Positions 23,568-35,257 of a stretch of DNA of 64,000 nt are shown here, in pieces. The notes beneath the pieces were generated by a model, which saw nothing but the letters and a program-made list of their open reading frames with translations, did no database searches and was not told where the DNA came from. Positions within the stretch are counted from its first letter, which is position 1, and each line of letters opens with the position of its first letter. The translations under genes and the position numbers were made by a program. The DNA lies in NCBI GenBank assembly GCA_024704765.1, contig JAKMXF010000099.1, forward strand, positions 734,419-798,418, written 5' to 3'. Source of the DNA: Oopsacas minuta. Taxonomy: Eukaryota; Porifera; Hexactinellida; Lyssacinosida; Leucopsacidae.

Positions 23568-24820
23568 CTAGGGCGTTCAAAAGGGCTTGCGGTTGATGTC
23601 ATAGAACAGGGTACAAACACTATACACACTAATTCACTACAATATTTATCCCAAATAATCCCCTCCTGCAGATACACAAAGTTTTAACCTTTCCACCCAC
23701 TTGTAAAACACATTTCTGTACTCTTCATCAGGATGGATTTGTAGTACTGGTAGAGGCCCGTTCCGAGTGCTTGTAATGTGTTAAAATCTTTGCCTTGAAG
23801 GTAGATTTTAAGCTTGGGAATAGCCAAAAATCACACGGAGCTAGGTCTGGTGAGTATGGTGGATGAGGAAGTAATTCTAACCCTTGTACATCCAAGAAAT
23901 TCTTGGTAAGCTTGGCTGTATGGAAACTGGCGTTATCAATTAAAATCTTAATTTCTCGAGTCCCGGTTTTCGGGCGATACTTTTCTATATTTTTTATCAA
24001 ATTTGGAAGCACTTGCTCTGAAAGAAAGTAGCAGTAACAGCCTTGCCACTCTCACAAGGTAATTGCAAGACAATTCCATGACTACTGAAGAAGATGGTAT
24101 ACATGATCTTAGGTTTTCTGAAGTCGGGCCTAGGAATTTTCGCCGGTTGTTCGTCGCTCCTCACCCATGATCGCTTCTTATGCTTTATATATGGTGCTGA
24201 ATAGTACACCCGCGTCTCGTCACAAGTAATAATCTCTGTTAGGCGTCTAGAATCGCAGTTCTCATAAGTTTCGAAGAGTTTCTTGGCAATATTCAGTCGT
24301 GCCAACCTTTGATTCCTACTGAGCTTATGCAGGACCCATTTCCCACAAATCGATCGGTAGCCAAGCTCAGTCATCAGATTTGTATGAATAACTCACGATG
24401 AAATCTCCATACTTTGTTCTAACTGATTGACACTAATGCACTTGTCTTCCATGACCATACTTTCAATTGAGTGATATATTCTCTGAAATGGTGGCGGATA
24501 CCAGTCTTCCAGATCGAGGCAAATCTGTAACATCAGCATCACCAGATCTGTACGGGCTGGATCTTGAGTATTGTGCGAAACTCTATGTATCCTCGCCATT
24601 TGAGGTTGAAATTATCATCCTTTGGAGCCATAAATTCAACAGTGGGTATAAATTGACTACATGTAACTATCTCAAAAATTCATAATTTGTATTGAATAAG
24701 CTTGAAACTTTCAGTATATGGAGTTTAACTATATGAGCTTATAATATATAAAAGTTAGATATATTGCTTGACTAATTCCTAAGATATATCATGACCCGCA
24801 AGACTTATTGAACGCCCTGA
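23568..24820 (-). mobile_element. mariner (DD34D) copy C, both TIRs, defective
   Basis: The ends CTAGGGCGTTCAAAAGG (23568) and the complement of TCAGGGCGTTCAATAAGTC (24820) are flanked by TA (23566-23567 and 24821-24822). The minus-strand transposase pieces are CISVNQLEQSMEIS, MTELGYRSICGKWVLHKLS, CDETRVYYSAPY (first Asp), RPDFRKPKIMYTIFFSSHG, ILIDNASFHTAKLTKNF (second Asp) and YSPDLAPCDFWLF (third Asp). The frame breaks near 24000 and 24390. Relative to copies A and B it lacks about 80 bp in the N-terminal part (their TTAGCTAGG...GTAGGTTT). It differs from A and B at many positions and does not share their internal stop. Confidence 0.87.
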
Positions 24821-24822
24821 TA

Positions 24823-26878
24823 GGACGCACTCACTTGAGATACCAAATAATCGCTTATTAGCAGAGGTAGGTCTTATCCTAGTACGTATTAACCGATGTT
24901 GTCAATACCAGATTCTACATAGATAATATACGAATATTTACCACGAAATAATCAATGTGGATTTAGTATTCTAAAGATTTCTAACTGTATGGCAAAAATC
25001 ACATTTGAAAATACTATGGACATACACTGTATGTATTATAGAGTAGCTCTTATCCGAGTACGATTCAACAGATTTTCTTCTTTTGGGAAGAATAATTTGG
25101 TACTTCTTTCCGGGTACGTATTAACCGAATCATGTATAATGGATTAGATTTGAAAACTTTTGTTATTTGAGACAGTACGTCTTATCCGAGACATGTCCTA
25201 GTTATTTTCTGGCTAAATATGTTCCTGGTTTGAAAACAAGAAGGAGACTGAAAAGTATTTTGCTACTTATCTCGAGAAATATACATGTTAAAGCTTAAGC
25301 GGTTGCAAAATATATATTTATACAAGTTTTCAGGGATTTATTGAAATAATATTAATTCCGCGTCATGTGGTTCTTTCAGGTATACTATCTTATGCATATT
25401 CAAACATTCGCTGTATAGCTAGGTAAAAGTTTGTATTTGTTTGTGTTGAAAAAATTATGCTCGATTAGTGTATGTAGAATATAGCTTAAGTGAGTATTAG
25501 TGACAGAGGAATATCGTGTCAATGCATGCATTTACAATTTCTTAAAATATGACATCTCATCATGCGGTTTCGGAATAGGTATCTCAGTAAGAAATATGCT
25601 GCTTTTCAAGCTGTGGTTAAACTATATTATCAGTATTTTATGCTTGACAGTTGTATGTATTGACAAAAGCGAATAGATAATTTGAAAAAGAATGGTTAGT
25701 GTGCATAGAATGTGAACACATTCCTGTGTTGCTAAGGAAATATATTTTTGTTTGTTCTGGCTATAACTCAAAAACTATGAATCCTATAAAATGTGCCAAC
25801 TGCTTCTGCCACAGCAGAGGGTCAGCTATACAATTATGCAAACTATATAAGTGGAATGCACCAATTGCAAGGATCACCGCTTATCCAAACATGCTATAAT
25901 AACTTTTCGAAACTCCAGGTAAGTAGATATATAGCAAGTATATTTCAATACTCACACTAATTCAGACAGACATACCCTATTAATGATCTGTACTCCTATT
26001 TTGGATCTTTAGAAGCAGTGATAAAACTATCATCAGTCCCAACTGAAAGCGGCCCGGTTAAGTACGTTTAAGTATATACAAACACCCAGCCTCACAAAGG
26101 GGCTCCACATGAAAGCATAACCAATTCGCGCACATGCTACAACTTTATGCAATCTCACATTCATCAGTAAAGTTATCAAGCTACAATAGAATATAATGTA
26201 TCAGAGTGCTCCAGACCATTTTGATGCTAGAACTTGTGGTATATTTCCTCAAGTTTTCTACCATCATAAATGGGGTCACATTCTAACTGGACATCCAATT
26301 GTTCATGAATATACACAGGATGGATAATTCAGTTGTTAGGGTTAATTTCATTTGCAACAATTGGCACGACATCTATCGGAGCTAATGCACCTATCATGTT
26401 CAACGTTACAGGATAGAGCTGGGTATAGACCCCTGCATCACCATAAACATGCTATAAATGAAATTCGTTGCAGAATTTTATATACGAGTTTATTGGTGAG
26501 TGATGTATAATAATGAATTATGTCCACGTAGTGACAGACTTTCCCTATTCGGTAAAATAGCTTCGGTACAGAATCTAATTGATTGGGCCAGATTTCACCT
26601 CATGGGGAGAGTAAATTTATTCATCGAAGCACTTCCCAAATTGTCAATAAAATTTCTTGGTAACCTAGTAATTTCACCTAAAATACAACTCCTATCAGAT
26701 ACTCCAATAGAATTGTCATTGCTCGTAGGCACACGTTCATTACTATATTCAATCTGAACAAGGCATCATGCTTAACTCGAAAATCTTGAACATTTTTCTC
26801 TCACTCACAGAGTCATCAGTTACCAATCCTCTTTATAAAAGCATAGTATATACAAAGAGTGAGAGGAATTGGCCCGAG
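24823..26878. other. Intron stretch; repeated CTTATCCGAGTACGTATTAACCG-like motifs, no gene
   Basis: Four variants of a 22-24-bp motif (CTTATCC.AGTACGTATTAACC) lie near 24873, 25050, 25107 and 25169, probably MITE debris. Open frames at 25699-25899 and 26500-26757 have no recognisable family. Confidence 0.45.
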
Positions 26879-26880
26879 TA

Positions 26881-28211
26881 TCAGGGCGTTCAATAAGTCT
26901 TGCGGGTCATGATATATCTCAGGAATTAGTCAAGTAATATATCTAACTTTCATATATTATAAGCCCTTATAGGTAAACTCCACATACTGAAAGTTTCAAG
27001 CTCATTCAATACAAATTATGAATTTTTGAGATAATTACGTGTATTCAATTCATACCCACTGTTGAATTTATGCCTTCAGAGGATGATAATTTCAACCTCA
27101 AATGGCGAGCTTACATAGAGTTTCGCACAAAACTCAAAATCCAGGCTGTATAGATCATTAGCTAGGTACAGGAGATACTGTGCGTGGATTGTCATTCCAG
27201 ATTTACCGTAGAGCGATTGGCTGCCCGTTGTAGGTTTGGTGATGCTGATGTCACAGATTTGCCTCGGATTTGGAAGACTGGTTTCCGCCACCATTTCAGA
27301 GAATATATCACTCATTGAAAGTATGATCATGGAAGACAAGTGCATTAGTGTCAATCAGTTAGAACAATGTATGGAGATTTCATCGTGAGCTATTCATACA
27401 ATTCTGACGACTGAGCTTGGCTACCGATCGATTTGTGGGAAATGGGCCCCGTGTAAGTTCAGTGAGAATCAGAGGTTGGCACGACTGAATATTGCCAAGA
27501 AACTCTTCGAAACTTATGAGAACTGCGATTCTAGACGCCTAACAGAGATTATTACTTGTGACGAGACGTGGGTGTACTTTTCAACACCATATATCAAGTA
27601 TAAGAAGCGGTCATGGGTGAGGGGCAACGAACAACCGGCGAAAATTCCTAGGCCCGACTTCAGAAAACCTAAGATCATGTATACCATCTTCTTCAGTAGT
27701 CATGGAATTGTCTTACAATTACCTTGTGAGTGTGGCAAAGCTGTTACTGCTACTTTCTTTATAGAGCAAGTGCTTCCAAACCTGACTAAAATATAGAAAA
27801 GTACCACCCGAAAACCGGAACTCGAGGAATGAAGATTGTTAATTGATAATGCAAGTTCCCATTTAGCTAAGCTAACCAAAGGTTTCTTGTATCTTGAAGA
27901 GTTAGAACTACTTCCCCATCCTCCAGACTCTTCAGACCTAGCTCCGTGTGATTTTTGGCTATCCCCCAGGCTTAAAATCAACCTTAGGGTAGAAATTGTA
28001 ACACATTACAAGTCGCAACGGGTCTGTACCACTACTTCAAATCCATCCCCAAAGAAGAGTACAGAAATGTCTTTTATAAGCAGGTGGAAAGGTTAAAACT
28101 TTGTGTATCTGCAGGAGGGGATTATTTGGGATAAATATTGTGGTGAATTCGTGTGTATAGTGTTTGTACCCTGTTCTATGATATCACCCGAGGACTTACT
28201 GAACGCCCTAG
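26881..28211 (+). mobile_element. mariner (DD34D) copy B, both TIRs, defective
   Basis: The left end TCAGGGCGTTCAATAAGTC (26881) and the right end, complement of CTAGGGCGTTCAGTAAGTC (28211), are flanked by TA (26879-26880 and 28212-28213). Coding runs from ATG at 27070 (MPSEDDNFNLKWRAYIEFRT). A stop follows after KIQAV, then the same pieces as copy A: CDETWVYFSTPY, IDNASSHLAKLTKG and SSDLAPCDFWLS. The stop after NLTKI (near 27794) is shared with copy A. Within about 27100-28070 the two copies are nearly identical. Confidence 0.9.
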
Positions 28212-28213
28212 TA

Positions 28214-28774
28214 TCTTGTGAAAATGAACTAATGAGATCCAGGCAATAAGGCAAATGTTTCTCCTTGATTTAGAAACACCATTGATATAATACTTTTTTA
28301 ACTATCACGCCATTATTGGCTCCTTTCTTCCAACCACCATAAACCACGATTTTCAAACCTCTAGACTTCTGAACTCATCTCTTAGAGGCACATCAAGTTG
28401 ACCGTGACTGAATATGGCTTCCTGTGGGGGAAAAAATACTAACAGTCTCCAAAATCTGACCTGACCTTCTTTATAATGCTGCAGAAAGCAGTTTGGATTG
28501 GCAAGTGTCTCCACTTCAAAGTAAACGGGAATCCAGAATCGTGCGAAGTAACGAGTGGTATGCGAAGAATGAATACTCTACTCCCCACATAACTACCTGT
28601 GACTACCCAGCATTAATATGACGTTTGGTAGCCGATCTTATGATTAAGCGAGCGCCATTAGACCAACCCTGAGTAAATCGTAAGAGAATGATGGACGCTT
28701 AATGTTTAAGGTTCAGTATTAAGGAGGCATACCATTAGGACTCAAAGGAATCAATTACTCTGTTGGTATATGGA
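28214..28774. other. Intron stretch without recognisable gene
   Basis: No supported signal. Confidence 0.5.
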
Positions 28775-28776
28775 TA

Positions 28777-30144
28777 CAGTGTGTTCGGAAATTATTGGGA
28801 CTGATTATAAATGTATTCTACTATGAATTCATGACTCGTAGAGATTTCTCGTTTTAACACTAAGTTAAAATACGTATAGTTGAAGAAATACTAGCATTAT
28901 TATCACATTCTATCAATAATTAATTTTTTTCCCAGCATTGTCTAAACACAATCTAATTCTTTTGGGCATTGAAGTGCAAAAGGGACGAGAAAGTCTGGAT
29001 CAAATGTTGCCCATATGTCCTGAATTGCCTGTTTTAGTTGGCTTACAGGTTTAGGATGAAGTATAATCAACCTCCTTTTCAAAACTGCCCACAGATTCTC
29101 AATGGGCGCTAGGTCTGGACTATTTGGCGGCCAATCAATTCTAAGGGGGACGAACTCCGTCTTCCACCCTTAGCTGCTCTGCCAGTGTGCACAGGGCTGT
29201 TATCCTCCCGTAAAACCCAGCTATTTCCTTATTTTGCGTTAGCCTCCTCAATAAGACACTCGCGAAGAGTGGAAATATACACCACCTGATTGAAATTTTC
29301 TGGGAAAATCCTCAGATGTGTAGTCCCCATTATCGAAATTCCACCCCAAAGATGAACTTTAGATGGATGCCTGAAGGTAGGCAGATGAACCGTTTGTCCC
29401 TTTTTAATCCACAGGTTGACTCTTCCAGAGTCAAGCCAAACTGAACATTCATCAGTAAAGAAGGTCTTACTCCAGTCAAAACACTTTATTTCTTTACACC
29501 AGGCTATTCTTTTGGATACATGGAGGTCGGTGAGTGCTGGAACTCGGACAGCCCGCTTGCTGACAAAGTTTTGCCTCTTTACTTGAGTATGAAGAGTACT
29601 TATGGATACAGGAGAGCTCAATCTCGGTAGTATAGAACGTAGAGAGGTCCTCGGATTGCTTTGATACGAAGCAGCTATCCTTCTTTTGTCATTTGCATTG
29701 ATTTTTGAAGGACGACCAGCACCCCTTTTGTGCTGAAGGCTTTTATATCTTTTATCAGATTCAAGACACGATATACAGTCTGCTTAGGTATACTTGTTCG
29801 CTGGCAGATATCCACTCCTTTGGTAATTCCTACATTGTATAGTATCTCTATTTGATTTCTACGCTGTTGTTGGGTAGAGTGCATGTGCATTGTACAAAAT
29901 ATGCGTCTTAGATGACGGAAATGGGGTCTCGAAATATATATAGGTATATTTGCTTGGGAATCACAATATTTCAGCCAAACAAACGAAATATTATGTGAAA
30001 TAGCGAATCTATTGGTTTTCTAACAATTATAGGAAGTGTATATATACAGTAAGGTAAATGGTTGTATAATATGTGCATAACCTGATATCCTTCATGGTGA
30101 TTCAAGTTAATCATGAAAAGTCCCAATAATTTCCGGACATACTG
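28777..30144 (-). mobile_element. Tc1-like (DD34E) transposon, complete ends, defective gene
   Basis: The 1368-bp element has inverted ends CAGTGTGTTCGGAAATTATT (28777) and the complement of CAGTATGTCCGGAAATTATT (30144). TA lies on both sides (28775-28776 and 30145-30146). One transposase gene fills it on the minus strand. Confidence 0.9.
28920..29890 (-). pseudogene. Tc1-like transposase pseudogene
   Basis: The minus strand begins MHMHSTQQQRRNQIEILYN with a helix-turn-helix (DICQRTSIPKQTVYRVL). A frameshift near 29730 moves the GAGRPSKI linker and LRSILPRLSSPVS into another frame. A long open stretch to 29229 follows: VSKRIAWCKEIKCFDWSKTF-FTDECSVWLDSG (first Asp) and KVHLWGGISIMGTTHLRIF. 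It ends at a TAA after EEANAK. Beyond it, frameshifted pieces read NSWVLREDNSPVHT (second Asp) and, more degraded, the L..IGRQIVQT region where members have SPDL.PIENLW. Confidence 0.85.
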
Positions 30145-30179
30145 TACCTGGCATCCTCAACATTATTAACACTTTGAAA

Positions 30180-31930
30180 AGCTACCGCATCACCAGATAT
30201 CAATCCCAACAAGTACTTATTGCCACATCAAAGGTCTAATTTGGGAGACATGATAATGTGCTGACACATGAACCCTATGTCTTGATAATTGACCACGATT
30301 TCACCATAAACTGAGAATACCAAGCCAGATATATCACTCCTAGCAACATCAAACATTGAGTCGATGAGTATCATTTGATTCTCATCCTTGGGTCTGTGCC
30401 TTCCTCTACCCATATTTAGAGGTTAGAAAATTCACTCAAAATGAGAGGAAAATTTCCACTGACACATGTAAATGGTATGAGGCATAACCTTAACATAACT
30501 CCAGAGAAGCGATCGATTCAAGCAGGCTGAAATAACATCATCTGCTCAACAGTTTAATCACTGGCAGGATTTGTCGAATGTCGCCTCCAAACACAACAAC
30601 CTTTCCCTCGAATGGTAAATCGGAAGAGCAGAGATCCCGTAATGTACGATCCATAACCTAGAAACATGCTTGTCTGCCATAGGAGCCTCATCCCAAAACA
30701 AGTGCGTTACGCTCTGGATAAGTTGAGCTAGAGAACTCTTCTTAGTGATGTTACATACAGAATGCCCATTGATTGAGAGAAGAACTTTCCGTCGAGAGAA
30801 TTTACAGTCCTACCACCACAAAAATGAGAGTCGCTATTTCAGAAGAAGCCATAGCTATGGCAATATCCTCTTTTGAACTGACCTTAGCCAACAGGATATT
30901 GTATAGATCATTATGCCTATACCACCAAGCTCATTAATTAAGGACACCCTAGTGCAAATCTCGTGTTGTATAAACGTATATTCCATAACCCTTTCAAAGA
31001 TTCTCATTTGGTCCGCATTAAGGAGATGAACTTTGTGAAGCTCATATTCCAACTGAACACCGAGACAAAGATCTAGCTCATCCTAGGTTACTTTAGGTTC
31101 TTCGTAGCGGTAATAAATATTTCAAGGTATGGGCATACATGAACAATCCGCTAATGACTTCCCTTGCAGTTGCATGCCCTCCTGGATATCCAATATCTTC
31201 CAACTACTATCTTATCATCTAATTGGATACTCGGAACGTGTAGCTAACCTGATTAAGAAAGTCTTCCGCTAAAGAGGCCTTATGGGATTCCCATAGGGCT
31301 AATGGAACGGTTGGGATATTGAATATGAGAATAGTGGAGAATAGATTCCGCATCTTCGGGGTTAGTAGAAACAGCCGCATCCGTCAAATACTCATCCAAT
31401 TCTTTCACGTTCTCCAGGATGTGCAGCATATATGTGCTCAATCATGGCGCCATGTCCTTTTACTCTAAAATTCCATACCTGCTTAGGCTTACTCGAACAA
31501 ACTCATTAGGAAGATTCTTATGAGTTACATCCTCGCACAGGTAAGAGTTCGATCTGCAAGGAACCATCCTGTCAGAGTCGTACTCTTTGTCTACTGAATA
31601 CATCCTCGAGATCATACTGCCCAGATGAATAGACTGTCTGGCGATCCCTGATATGCATAGTTCACCTTAACATGTATAGCATATTGGCATAGATTTCATG
31701 TCCAAAGATACGATAACACGCCTCGACAGCAGACACATACCTACCCTCTAATTACTCTTAGCTCTTAGCTTCATTCACTTATTTAGATAGAGCAGCACTA
31801 CATTCCAGCCACCGGACCTGAATTCCATAATAGCTCTATCATGATATTCACAGGTGTCTTTAGAGTACCTGTATCACCATCAAAGATGCTGATATGAAAC
31901 TATTCTAATAGATATTTGAATTCTACGGGT
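30180..31930 (-). pseudogene. Helitron replicase/helicase remnant
   Basis: Minus-strand frames read, in order, like the C-terminal half of a Helitron RepHel protein. GRYVSAVEACYRIFGHEI (about 31690-31745) is the strongly conserved 'GRY-S--EA-WR-FG' block. LFSTILIFNIPTVPLALWES (about 31290-31350) matches the FATILLHC.P..P..LWE block. LLNADQMRIFERVM and ELGGIGI (about 30920-31030) stand where LN..Q..AF and the Walker A GPGGTGKT should be. INGHSVCNITKKSSLAQLI and LFWDEAPMADKHVS (about 30670-30770) are the SF1 helicase Walker B region with DEAPM. VFSVYGEIV and downstream pieces may be the tail. Many stops; no Rep HUH motif and no 5'-TC or 3'-CTRR end was assigned. Confidence 0.78.
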
Positions 31931-31931
31931 G

Positions 31932-32494
31932 TGAATACTACAAGTATGAATATTTCGAATTATTTAGATCAAATCTTGTTGAAATATTATCATTTTCATA
32001 ATGTCCCAAATGCGGCAGAAGTGACACACGTCAACAACATGTGCGCCAATTAGTATGTGGACGAAAATGTGACAAAATAGATTTATCTCCGAGTATATAA
32101 ATATTTGTAAGTCAGTTTTCAGAATCTCAAATGATTTTCATAATGTATTCCATCCTTGTGGCATTATTCTAGTGATGTGCCACTTCTATCACTTGTGGCA
32201 TGATTATGAAATAAAAATATGTTAACAAGATTTGCTATAAAGAATCCAAAATAGTCATACTAGGGTAATACAGACCCAGAGGATTAAAATATGCTATCAG
32301 AACTGTCCCACCTCATTTGAATTTGAGCAATATCTACAATTGAATATTTAATTAGCTCATTAAGTATTTAATTAGTCAGCCACGCCTCTAAAATTTATAT
32401 TTTAATACTATTCATCGATTTAGTCAGGACCATCTTAACTAGCATTGTCAGAGATTAGTTCTTTCAGATGTAGTATCATATGCATATTCAATAT
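31932..32494. other. Intron stretch without recognisable gene
   Basis: GTGCCACTTCTATCACTTGTGGCAT near 32178 is a short inverted repeat. Nothing else supported. Confidence 0.45.
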
Positions 32495-32499
32495 TCACT

Positions 32500-32720
32500 A
32501 TTCCCAGAATTGGTAAAAGGTATATGTAGTAGTGTGCAGGTACTATGTCTGCGTAGTGTATATACGTATATACGTATATATTTATATATTCCGAATTGAT
32601 TGAGGCAACTGGAAGACCTCCAGGGCTGATTTTTGGAATTTAGGGGTATTTGGGATCTGGCTTCAAGAAGTTCGAGTCTTGGACGAAAATTCACACTTAT
32701 GACAAAATTATGAATAAATT
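32500..32720 (+). repeat. Second single-arm copy of the 15-kb foldback family
   Basis: TATTCCGAATTGATTGAGGCAACTGGAAGACC and TTCGAGTCTTGGACGAAAATTCACAC correspond to the arms at 15159-15760 (inverted) and 16290-16410. The TA-rich run precedes it here as in the arms. Confidence 0.65.
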
Positions 32721-32794
32721 TGTGGCGATATTACAATGATATTGTTGCAACGTTGAATCATCATTAAGAACGGAATTTTAGTCTGCGAAGTCAT

Positions 32795-35249
32795 TAGGGT
32801 TTTTAATCCCGGGATCCCGGGATCCCGTAGGTTATTGTTTCGGGACTAATTCCCTGGATTGTTTCTTCAATCCCGGGATATCTTCTTGATTGCATATTGA
32901 CATGCTCTATGATCATTATGTACATTTGTGTAATTGCGTTGAAATGATTTAGGGATTTAATTGGTTTCATATTGTTAATACTGAATGAAATATGTTTTCA
33001 ATATGAATAAGACACCAAAATTAATAAATGCTTAACAAGTCAGAGGATTCAAACAAACTTGTAAGCCACCACTCAACCATTCTAACTATTCAAACTTCAA
33101 ATATAAGGTGAATCGTCAGAAAAGCCTCAATTTCATTCTAAATCGTAATTGTTGCATTATCGTTATATCGTACCTAGAATGGCTGGAAAAGTTATGTTTC
33201 AAGAGTTTGCAGGATCTAAAATTGGAACCATTTTAGCGCTCGGTATGTGGGAAATTAGCTGAGTGTAATTCCTGTAAAAAGGTACTTAAATGCGAAGGGG
33301 ATCAACAAAGGGGCTACACAATCATCTTAAATCACAGCACCAAATTGATTTTTTGAAACGCTCAAATAATGAAGAAAGTGCTATCTCACATACGTGTGCG
33401 GTTAGGAAATTAGATTATTACATGAACTACGCTAGCCTACCAGCTGTGTTAGCCAGGATGACAGCTTGCGATGGGCTTTCATTTAATATATTTACTACAA
33501 CAATGGACTTGAGAAAATCTCTTGCTGCACTAGGACATTCACTACCAAGATCTGTTGTCGGAATAAGAGATCAAGTGCTAGAATATGGTCAGCAATTACG
33601 CCAAGATACTACCAGAAATCTAAGCATTATTAAATCAAAAGGTCAATATTTCAGTCTTACCCTTGATGAATGGACATCCTTGCAAAACAAAAGATATCTC
33701 AATATTAATATACATGGCATTGGGTTCTTTTGGAACTTAGGATTGGTAAGGATTAAGGGAAGATTTTTCCAGAGGCTTGTTCCAAGATAATCTCACTTAA
33801 ACTAAAAGAATTTAGAATAGAATTCGAAACAGATGTCATTTCTATCACAACAGACGGGTGTTCAATGATGAAGAAGTTGGGGAAAATAATACCCACAAGT
33901 CAGCAGTTATGCTACGCACATGCACTCCAGCTTGTAATACAAGACGTTATCTATCAAAAACAACTTAGTGAAACTGAAGAAATTTATTCTAGTACAAGTG
34001 AAACCGATGAAGATATGGAAATGTTTGATGATTTTAATGATGATGGATTCATTGTTTCGGAATCGATGGACCCTCAGAATGCTCTTGCATTAAATTTTGA
34101 CATCTCCAAAATAGTAACCAAAGTACATAGAATTGTGAAAATATTCAAGCGATCACCTTTGAAGAATGAAACAATGCAAACGTATGTGAAAGAGATTTAT
34201 CCAAATGGGCTGAATGTGGTTCTTGATTGTAAGACTCGATGGAGCTCACTTGTGAATGTGCTCGAGAGGATAATTCAGATCAAATTACCAATACATAAAG
34301 CTCTGTTAGATTTTGGTGAACATACGTATATGCCTTAGCGACCAAGAAATTGCGGCTATCTCTTCTATAGTTGAAGCTTTGAATCCAATTAAGATTGCTT
34401 TAGAAGCTCTATGTAGAAGAGATACAAGTTTAATTACAACAGAAGCAACTATAAAATTTCTATTGGAAGATATTCAGAAATCTAACACACATTATCATGC
34501 ACAAATCTTGGAGGCACTAAGCCAGCGGATGGTTCAAGAGAGGTACACTGAAGTTTCAGCGATACTTCAATACCTACATAATCCTTCGGCACGACTTGTA
34601 AAAAGGACTGTAGTAAACACATTTTGTGCTGATTTGTTATCAAGAACTCGAAGGAAAGGAATTGAAAATGAGGAACATATGAGTGAAGAAGTATCAATGG
34701 TACCTTACTCACCTAATACGGCTGAAAGCATATCTGACCTAGATGATATCTCCCTCGCAAAAAGATTACAATTAGCGATAGACGCATCGATGAAAAAGCC
34801 AGAAGATATACAAGTTCAACAATCATTATTCAATATATTGAAATATGAACTTACTATTGGAAAACAGACAGGAAAACGAGGATATCAAATGCTACTAACA
34901 ATACCTGCAACCTCAGTCGAAGCGGAACGAGCATTTTCTTGTTCGGCGTATTTATGTAGCAAAATTTAGAACAAGACTCAGTGATAGCACTTTGGATACG
35001 CTAGCATTCATAAGGGCCAATAAGAAAAAATTGATGACAAACTAAAAACTTATTATTCACTCATATTCATCTTGTCCCCCTATGTACCCCTATATTATAC
35101 TTTCATTCTATCAGACTATCATATAATTAAACAAATTTAAAAATTGCTAGAGAGATAACTATCATCATTTATCAAGGGATTCCCGGAAATTTCTGGGATC
35201 CCGGGATTTTAAATATGGAAATCCCGAAATCCCGGGATTAAAAACCCTA
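32795..35249 (+). mobile_element. hAT transposon, complete ends with 8-bp target duplication
   Basis: The 2455-bp element starts TAGGGTTTTTAATCCCGGGA and ends with its exact complement. It is flanked by the perfect 8-bp duplication GAAGTCAT (32787-32794 and 35250-35257), the hallmark of hAT insertion. Inside both ends the motif ATCCCGGG or its variants is tandemly repeated (32815-32840; 35175-35235), probably as transposase-binding subterminal repeats. The internal gene is broken, so this copy is non-autonomous now. Confidence 0.95.
33181..35045 (+). pseudogene. hAT transposase (BED finger plus RNase H-like), frameshifted
   Basis: The N-terminus holds a BED-type zinc finger spread over frames: ECNSCKKVLKC then GSTKGLHNHLKSQH (Cys2-His2, 33265-33330). 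The hAT core follows. SLTLDEWTSLQNKRYLNI (about 33655-33705) carries the first Asp. After a frameshift near 33785, ISITTDGCSMM carries the second Asp (33853 on), and CYAHALQLVIQDV contains the conserved C.-H.L. Then come KTRWSSLVNVLERI and, after a shift near 34325, an alpha-helical stretch. IPATSVEAERAFSCS (about 34900-34945) is the hAT dimerisation motif with the catalytic Glu context. A last shift leads to FRTRLSDSTLDTLAFIRANK and TAA at 35043. At least four frameshifts; not functional. Confidence 0.93.
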
Positions 35250-35257
35250 GAAGTCAT

